This document shows positions 59,366 through 64,000 of a DNA stretch of 64,000 bases, piece after piece. The notes under the pieces were generated by a model. That model saw nothing but the letters and a program-made list of their open reading frames with translations, was not told the origin of the DNA and searched no databases. The first letter of the stretch is position 1. The number at the start of each line of letters is the position of its first letter. Made by a program: the position numbers and the translations under genes. Source of the stretch: an uncultured Eubacteriales bacterium. Lineage in GTDB: Bacteria; Bacillota; Clostridia; Christensenellales; Aristaeellaceae. The stretch is from contig CACXHB010000122.1 of the NCBI GenBank assembly GCA_902767315.1, positions 1-64,000 on the forward strand, in the 5' to 3' direction.

Positions 59366-59626
59366 ATGGCAGCCACCTCTTCCGCCAAGGCTCAGAAGCC
59401 GAACTGGTTCAAGCGTTTTCTGAATTTCTGGAAAAAGCTGGGGCTGAAAATCGGCAAGGCGTTCAAAAACACCTTCTATGAGCTCAAGAAGGTCACCTGG
59501 CCTACCAAGAAGGAGCTTGTGACCTACTCCTTGGTTACCCTTGGTTTCATGGTTGTGATGGGCATTATCATCTATCTGATTGACCTGGGCTCCGGCGAAT
59601 TGGTCAATCTGCTGCTCAAGATCTGA
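59366..59626 (+). CDS. secE: Preprotein translocase subunit SecE
   Basis: An 86-residue protein: a charged N-terminus, the conserved amphipathic stretch NTFYELKKVTWPTKKELVTY, and one membrane helix (SLVTLGFMVVMGIIIYLI). It is an essential part of SecYEG. It follows rpmG by 35 bases and precedes nusG by 16. Confidence 0.94.
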   Translation: MAATSSAKAQKPNWFKRFLNFWKKLGLKIGKAFKNTFYELKKVTWPTKKELVTYSLVTLGFMVVMGIIIYLIDLGSGELVNLLLKI

Positions 59627-59642
59627 TCGTTGGGAGATAGAT

Positions 59643-60173
59643 ATGTCTGATAACGCAGATATCAAGTGGTACGTGGTACATACCTATTCCGGGTATGAGA
59701 ACAAGGTAAAGGTCAACCTTGAAAAAACCGTTGAAAACAACGGTCTGCAGGATCTGATCACCGAGGTCAAGATCCCCACGGAAGACGTTACGGAAATCAA
59801 GAACAACAAGCGCCGCGTGGTGCAGCGCAAGCTTTTGCCCGGTTACGTAATGGTCAAGATGAACATGACCAACGAAACCTGGTACATTGTGCGCAACACC
59901 AGGGGCGTAACGGGTTTCGTGGGCGCGGGCAACAAGCCCACCCCCCTTTCCGAGACGGATTTCGCTTCGATTTTTGACACCAAGCCGACCACCAGCATCG
60001 ACATTCAGGTCGGCGACACGGTTCGTATTCTGGCGGGGCTTTTCGAAAACTTCACCGGACGCGTGACCGCCATGGATCCCGCCACGCAGACGCTGTCTGT
60101 GGTGGTGCCCATGCTCAAGCGCGAAACGGCCGTGGATCTTGCGTATGACGAGGTCATTCGCGAGGAAGACTGA
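59643..60173 (+). CDS. nusG: Transcription termination/antitermination factor NusG
   Basis: A 176-residue protein. The NGN domain begins KWYVVHTYSGYENKVKVNL and includes LLPGYVMVKMNM. The C-terminal KOW domain has VGDTVRILAGLFENFTGRV. It binds RNA polymerase and affects pausing. The ATG at 59643 has GGGAG upstream. It is followed by an 85-base gap that has an L1-leader-like hairpin. Confidence 0.95.
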   Translation: MSDNADIKWYVVHTYSGYENKVKVNLEKTVENNGLQDLITEVKIPTEDVTEIKNNKRRVVQRKLLPGYVMVKMNMTNETWYIVRNTRGVTGFVGAGNKPTPLSETDFASIFDTKPTTSIDIQVGDTVRILAGLFENFTGRVTAMDPATQTLSVVVPMLKRETAVDLAYDEVIREED

Positions 60174-60201
60174 TTTTCCGCTCTGAGGGGCGGGTTTCAG
60201 C

Positions 60202-60234
60202 GTGGGAGGCGCGTAAAGCGCGCCGCATCACCAC
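60202..60234 (+). promoter_or_regulatory. Putative L1-binding leader element before rplK
   Basis: GTGGGAGG (from 60202) opens an outer stem closed by CCAC (60231-60234). Inside, GGCGCG pairs with CGCGCC around TAAA. It resembles the L1 protein binding sites in rplK-rplA leaders. A second copy of the layout precedes rplA. Confidence 0.5.
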
Positions 60235-60258
60235 ATACATGTAGAGGAGGATACCCCA

Positions 60259-60684
60259 ATGGCAAAGAAAGTAACTGCGCTTATCAAGCTGCAGGTCAAT
60301 GCCGGCAAGGCGACGCCCGCGCCGCCCATCGGCCCTGCGCTGGGCCAGCACGGCGTGAACATCCCCGGCTTCTGCAAGGAGTTCAACGACCGTACCGCCA
60401 AGCAGGTCGGCCTGGTCATCCCGGTAGTGATCACCGTCTATCAGGATCGCTCCTTCACCTTCATCACCAAGACGCCCCCGGCGGCCGTGCTGATTAAGAA
60501 GGCCTGTGGCCTGGAGCACGCTTCCGGACGCCCCAATCGCGATAAGGTCGCCAACATCACCAAGGCTCAGGTGCGCGAAATCGCCGAGCTGAAGATGCCC
60601 GATCTGAACGCCGCCAGCATCGAAGCCGCCATGAGCATGGTCGCCGGCACCGCCCGTTCCATGGGCGTTGTGGTGGTCGACTGA
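60259..60684 (+). CDS. rplK: 50S ribosomal protein L11
   Basis: A 141-residue L11: [20 protein letters not shown] and [20 protein letters not shown] are family blocks in the N-terminal domain, and the RNA-binding C-terminal domain follows. It forms part of the GTPase centre. GAGGAGG precedes the ATG. Confidence 0.97.
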   Translation: MAKKVTALIKLQVNAGKATPAPPIGPALGQHGVNIPGFCKEFNDRTAKQVGLVIPVVITVYQDRSFTFITKTPPAAVLIKKACGLEHASGRPNRDKVANITKAQVREIAELKMPDLNAASIEAAMSMVAGTARSMGVVVVD

Positions 60685-60716
60685 TTTTCCCAAGAGGGCT
60701 AGAACTGGTTTAATAC

Positions 60717-60746
60717 GTGGGAGGGTCGTTTGATCCGTTTGACCAC
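60717..60746 (+). promoter_or_regulatory. Putative L1-binding leader element before rplA
   Basis: GTGGGAGG (from 60717) closed by CCAC (60743-60746), with an inner GGGTC/GATCC stem. The layout matches the copy before rplK. It abuts the AAGGAGG ribosome site of rplA, which fits translational control by L1. Confidence 0.5.
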
Positions 60747-60760
60747 AAGGAGGATTTGAA

Positions 60761-61447
60761 ATGAAGAAGGGTAAGAATTATACCGGCAGCCTGAAGCTCA
60801 TCGACCGCTCCAAGCTGTACGATCCCGATGAGGCCGTCTCCCTGATCAAGCAGACCGCGAAGGCCAAGTTTGACGAGACAGTTGAAATATCCGTGCGTCT
60901 GGGCGTTGACCCCCGCCATGCGGACCAGCAGGTTCGCGGCGCCGTGGTTCTGCCCCATGGCACCGGCAAAAAGGTCACCGTGCTGGTGTTCGCCAAGGGC
61001 GACAAGGCCAACGAAGCGCTGGCCGCCGGCGCTGACTTCGTGGGCGCTGAGGACATGGTCGCCAAGATTCAGGGCGGCTGGTTCGGATTTGACGTCTGCG
61101 TAGCCACCCCCGACATGATGGGTCTGGTGGGCCGTCTGGGCCGCGTTCTGGGCCCCAAGGGCCTCATGCCCAACCCCAAGAGCGGCACCGTGTCCATGGA
61201 CGTTACCCGCGCCGTGAACGATATCAAAGCCGGTAAGGTGGAATATCGCGTGGACAAGACCGCTATCATCCACTGCCCCCTGGGCAAGGCTTCCTTCACC
61301 GAAGAGCAGCTGCAGGGCAACCTGAAGACGCTGATGGACGCCATCGTGAAGGCCAAGCCCGCCTCCGCCAAGGGCACTTATATCCGCTCCGCCGTTATCT
61401 CCAACACCATGGGCCCCGGCATCAAGCTGAACCCCCTGAAGTTCTAA
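60761..61447 (+). CDS. rplA: 50S ribosomal protein L1
   Basis: A 228-residue L1: [20 protein letters not shown] opens the family core, and [20 protein letters not shown] is the L1 signature. It binds 23S rRNA at the stalk and, as a repressor, its own operon. Unlike most operons, rplJ and rplL do not follow; a terminator and unrelated genes do. Confidence 0.97.
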   Translation: MKKGKNYTGSLKLIDRSKLYDPDEAVSLIKQTAKAKFDETVEISVRLGVDPRHADQQVRGAVVLPHGTGKKVTVLVFAKGDKANEALAAGADFVGAEDMVAKIQGGWFGFDVCVATPDMMGLVGRLGRVLGPKGLMPNPKSGTVSMDVTRAVNDIKAGKVEYRVDKTAIIHCPLGKASFTEEQLQGNLKTLMDAIVKAKPASAKGTYIRSAVISNTMGPGIKLNPLKF

Positions 61448-61465
61448 GATACGGTATGCGTTATG

Positions 61466-61507
61466 AGGACTGCGTCTGTTTATGCAGGCGCGGTCCTTCT
61501 CTTTTCT
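61466..61507 (+). terminator. Terminator after rplA
   Basis: AGGACTGCG (61466-61474) pairs with CGCGGTCCT (61489-61497), one wobble, with an inner TCTG/CAGG extension, followed by TCTCTTTTCT. Confidence 0.75.
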
Positions 61508-61572
61508 GCCACAAAATGTTTCTACGCCCAAATTTTATCTGCACTTTATTGCACAAAAGGCGATAATTTCTC

Positions 61573-61601
61573 TTCCATTTGCGTAAAATCTATGCTATAA
61601 T
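61573..61601 (+). promoter_or_regulatory. Promoter of the small coiled-coil gene pair
   Basis: Perfect TATAAT (61596-61601) with an extended TGC motif; the -35 (TTCCAT, 17-base spacer) is weak. Confidence 0.5.
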
Positions 61602-61638
61602 AGTTATCAGATAACTCAGAATGAAGGGAGTCACTCAT

Positions 61639-61932
61639 ATGGAAAACTTCAATTTGGAAACCCTCGAAAAAGGCATAAAGAAAAGATCTAGAATCAGGAA
61701 CCTTCTGATCGTTCTTGTAATTCTGCTTGCCCTTTATACCGTCATCATCGCCGGCGACATCTCCAGCGCCAAGACCAAGGAAAAGAACCGCCACGCCACC
61801 GAAATGGCCGAGCTGGACACCGCCGTTGAAGAGCTGGAAAAGAAGACTGCCGACGACGAGGCGAAGATCGAAAAGTACAACGAGTCCATCGCCGAGCTGG
61901 AAGCGCAGATCGCCGAGCTGAAGGGCAACTAA
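61639..61932 (+). CDS. Small membrane protein with coiled coil, unknown function (97 aa)
   Basis: Starts MENFNLETLEKGIKKRSRIR, then one membrane span (NLLIVLVILLALYTVIIAGD) and a C-terminal coiled coil rich in Glu/Lys/Ala (MAELDTAVEELEKKTADDEA). Topology is likely cytoplasmic N-terminus and external helix, by the positive-inside rule. No family is recognised; FtsB/FtsL-like size and layout are noted but not proven. GGGAG precedes the ATG, and a similar gene follows after 34 bases. Confidence 0.6.
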   Translation: MENFNLETLEKGIKKRSRIRNLLIVLVILLALYTVIIAGDISSAKTKEKNRHATEMAELDTAVEELEKKTADDEAKIEKYNESIAELEAQIAELKGN

Positions 61933-61966
61933 TCGACAGGAAAATTAGAAGGGAGTTTACTGCTTT

Positions 61967-62350
61967 ATGGAAAGAAAGTATCATGGGCTGAAAAAGGCCA
62001 TTATCATCCTGGCCGTGGTTGCCGTTCTGCTGGTGGCCGCCATCGTTTACTGTCAGATTCGCATCAAAAATGTGAAGGCGAATGAAGAGAAAAAATGGCA
62101 GGATCATCTCACCTCCCGTCAGGAAGAGCTGGACAAGCTGCAGGCTGAGTATGACGCCAAGGGCTACGACGCCACCAAGGACGAGCTGAAGGACAAGGAA
62201 AAGGCCCTGAAGGACGAGCTGAAGGAGCTGGAAAAGGCCGCCAAGGATGCGGAAGCCACTCCCGCGCCCACCGAGGAGCCCGCCGAGACCGAAGCGCCCG
62301 AGGAAGATGCTACGGAAGAACCCGCCGAGACTGCCAAGTCTGACGACTAA
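61967..62350 (+). CDS. Small membrane protein with coiled coil and Pro/Glu/Thr tail, unknown function (127 aa)
   Basis: Architecture like its neighbour: a short basic N-terminus, a membrane span (AIIILAVVAVLLVAAIVYCQ), an external Lys/Glu coiled coil (LDKLQAEYDAKG to about 85), then a Glu/Ala/Thr/Pro tail (EATPAPTEEPAETEAPEED). It may be a paralogue or partner of the gene before it. GGGAG is about 12 bases before the ATG. A strong terminator follows, closing the two-gene unit. Confidence 0.6.
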   Translation: MERKYHGLKKAIIILAVVAVLLVAAIVYCQIRIKNVKANEEKKWQDHLTSRQEELDKLQAEYDAKGYDATKDELKDKEKALKDELKELEKAAKDAEATPAPTEEPAETEAPEEDATEEPAETAKSDD

Positions 62351-62364
62351 GGAAAGCCATGCAA

Positions 62365-62391
62365 AACGCCGCCTTTTAAGCGGCGTTTTTT
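62365..62391 (+). terminator. Terminator after the coiled-coil gene pair
   Basis: AACGCCGC (62365-62372) and GCGGCGTT (62380-62387) form a perfect stem that runs into TTTTTT. Confidence 0.85.
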
Positions 62392-62413
62392 CATAAGGGG
62401 AGGGGATTTTTTC

Positions 62414-63580
62414 ATGACAAGACGGATGCTCGCGCTGGCCATGGCGCTGATGCTGGCGGCGATACCGGGATATGCCGGAAGCTGCGCCACATATGACGAA
62501 TTTCCCGGGTACACCACGCCCTGGGATACAGACGAGATAACGTATCTGGACGCATGGGCCACCAGCGAACTGTACGAAAAGAAATACGATCATTCGGCAA
62601 GCTGCGCCTTTGACGGCAATTTCAGCACCGCGTGGGTAGAGGGCGTCGACGGGCTGGGCGAAGGTGAGACGGTATGCGGTCAATGGGACGTTTCCGGGGA
62701 ATGGTGGCTGGTGGGCGTATGCATTGCCAACGGCTATCAGAAGAGCACTTCCGCCTTCGAAAACAACGCTGCCCCGGACTGGGTGACGCTGACGGTCAAC
62801 GGCGAATCCTTCTCCGCGCAGCTGGGGCGTACATGGGGCTGGCAGGCGGTGGGCTTTGACGAGCCGGTAAACGTCTCCGGCAGCTTCACTCTGGGCTTTA
62901 CCATCGACAGCGCCACCGGCGGCGACCGGTATCAGGACAGCTGTGTTACGGAGCTGCTGCCCCTATTGATTCCCACCACCAGCGAATACCGCGGCTTTGC
63001 CCTGGGCTTTGGTGCGGAGGGCGGCACTTCCGACCCGGAAATGGGCACGGACTACATCGAAGGCGCGGAGGCCGTCCGGGCCAGTTGCGAAACCCTCGTG
63101 ACTTACGAAGACGGCAGCTATCTGTATTCCTATGGCTGGTCGGAATCCGACGAGCTGGTATGGAGCCGGGTGGATCATTGCACCTTCACCACGGAACTGG
63201 ACACCGTGGCCGCCTTCCAAACCGGGGATTTATGGCTGGTCTACAACGCTGACGAGGGGCTGATTGCCCTGGATCTGGCCACGGGAAACGAAAAATGGTT
63301 CCTGTCCGCCGCGGAACTGGATTACACAGCCGGCGTCTGCTGCGCCGTTGGCCCGGGCAACGTGATTTACCTGGGCGGTTATTACGGGCCGGATCCCATC
63401 GCCATTTCCCCGGAGGGGCGCATCCTATGGCGAGCGGATCTGGGCGACACGGACATTTACTGGCTATACGAAATTTTCCCCACAAAAACCGGCATTGAAT
63501 GCTCCTACGAATCCATTTACGGCTCTCCCGGCGTGGTGACCTTTGATTACGACGGCAATCTGCTGGATCTGGATTTTTAG
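62414..63580 (+). CDS. Secreted protein with NADase-type glycan-binding (discoidin-like) and PQQ-like domains
   Basis: A 388-residue protein with a signal peptide (MLALAMALMLAAIPGYAG). The first domain (about 45-185) has AWATSELYEKKYDHSASCAF and DGNFSTAWVEGVDGLGEGE, typical of the NADase-type glycan-binding / discoidin fold. The C-terminal part (about 250-388) has propeller-like repeats (GLIALDLATGNEKWF, DPIAISPEGRILWRADLG). It probably binds sugars at the cell surface. Its stop is 4 bases from that of argH on the other strand. Confidence 0.7.
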   Translation: MTRRMLALAMALMLAAIPGYAGSCATYDEFPGYTTPWDTDEITYLDAWATSELYEKKYDHSASCAFDGNFSTAWVEGVDGLGEGETVCGQWDVSGEWWLVGVCIANGYQKSTSAFENNAAPDWVTLTVNGESFSAQLGRTWGWQAVGFDEPVNVSGSFTLGFTIDSATGGDRYQDSCVTELLPLLIPTTSEYRGFALGFGAEGGTSDPEMGTDYIEGAEAVRASCETLVTYEDGSYLYSYGWSESDELVWSRVDHCTFTTELDTVAAFQTGDLWLVYNADEGLIALDLATGNEKWFLSAAELDYTAGVCCAVGPGNVIYLGGYYGPDPIAISPEGRILWRADLGDTDIYWLYEIFPTKTGIECSYESIYGSPGVVTFDYDGNLLDLDF

Positions 63581-63584
63581 ATTT

Positions 63585-64000
63585 TCATTCTGCATCCTTT
63601 ATTTCTGCCAGCTGCGCGCGGGTCCAGGCGATTTGCGCCCGCACCGCTTCCGGAGCTGGGCCGCCTTCCACCGTGCGCCGGGAAACGCAGTTGAGCAGGT
63701 CAATGGCCTGATAGAGGTCTTCCTCAAAGGCCGGATGCGCCGCCTGATAGGCGGAAAGAGGCAAGGTTTCCAAAGTGTAGCCCGCTTCCACGCACTGTTT
63801 CACCAGCGCACCCACCACATGATAGGCGTCCCGGAAGGGCACGCCTTTTTTCGTCAGGTAATCGGCACAATCGGTGGCGTTGATGAAGCCCTGGGCCGCG
63901 GCCTTACGCAGGTTATCCGGATGGAAGGCGGCGCTTTCCAGCATGGGCGGCAGCACCTCCAGGCACAGGCGGACGGTATCGACGGCGTCGAACACTGCCT
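63585..64000 (-). CDS. argH: Argininosuccinate lyase, C-terminal part (5' end outside window)
   Basis: The last ~138 residues of a fumarase-superfamily enzyme. GFINATDCADYLTKKGVPFR and DAYHVVGALVKQCVEAG are the ArgH C-terminal domain blocks. It splits argininosuccinate to arginine and fumarate. The window edge removes the N-terminal two thirds and the promoter. Confidence 0.9.
   Translation of the reverse strand, partial: AVFDAVDTVRLCLEVLPPMLESAAFHPDNLRKAAAQGFINATDCADYLTKKGVPFRDAYHVVGALVKQCVEAGYTLETLPLSAYQAAHPAFEEDLYQAIDLLNCVSRRTVEGGPAPEAVRAQIAWTRAQLAEIKDAE

Overview
The window is a high-GC stretch of a chromosome from an endospore-forming Gram-positive bacterium, most likely an uncultured member of the class Clostridia from an animal gut. 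The evidence is a gpr germination protease next to rpsT, a DivIVA/SepF/YggT/YlmH division cluster, HPr kinase, VanW and XpaC family proteins, and sigma-A type promoters with 16-18 base spacers. GC-rich spacers and many TTG starts are typical throughout. The genus cannot be fixed from sequence alone. There are no rRNA or tRNA genes, no CRISPR arrays, no insertion sequences and no phage genes. Both ends cut genes: a C39-like peptidase at base 1 and argininosuccinate lyase (argH) at base 64000.

Layout. 1-2181 (minus): C39 peptidase, CYTH phosphatase and DUF362 ferredoxin. 2308-5090: topB and an AEC transporter, overlapping tail to tail. 5275-9284 (minus): a carbon-control operon of HAD phosphatase, hprK, ROK glucokinase and pepT. 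9447-14272 (plus): MFS transporter, a large unknown secreted protein, dapF and an azlCD exporter. 14371-23040 (minus): the division and envelope cluster hlyD-yggS-sepF-yggT-ylmH-divIVA, then DUF5665-lspA-rluD, with a GH2 glycosidase and a NUDIX gene attached by 4-base overlaps. 23186-30530: lgt, an ADP-ribosylglycohydrolase with an extra C-terminal domain, an XpaC-like protein and a GH106-like glycosidase. 30739-38871: DUF975 protein, purB-purA, ABC-F ATPase with a secreted lipase-like protein, and a MATE pump. 39048-41974: an SGNH plus MBOAT O-acylation pair and a small P-loop kinase. 42164-48347 (minus): polA-coaE-lytic transglycosylase-orphan solute-binding protein-serine hydrolase. 48500-55381: two unknown exported or membrane proteins, gpr, rpsT, a deacetylase, rarA and a VanW protein. 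55684-58977: tig-clpP-clpX. 59169-61447: rpmG-secE-nusG-rplK-rplA. 61639-63580: two small membrane coiled-coil proteins and a secreted discoidin-like protein.

The most unusual feature is a set of four tandem-hairpin arrays in 3' intergenic positions (about 30558-30654, 37411-37480, 41957-42160 and 55403-55534). Three of them share a G-run hairpin followed by a C-rich tract, and two of these also share an AT-rich hairpin. The array at 41957-42160 is five back-to-back perfect inverted repeats with stems of 14-22 bp, and the first encloses the stop codon of the upstream gene. They look like an undescribed dispersed palindromic repeat family. Other points of interest are two similar L1-leader-like structures before rplK and rplA, a ribosomal-protein operon without rplJ/rplL after rplA, and two divergent promoters that share one palindromic -35 box.
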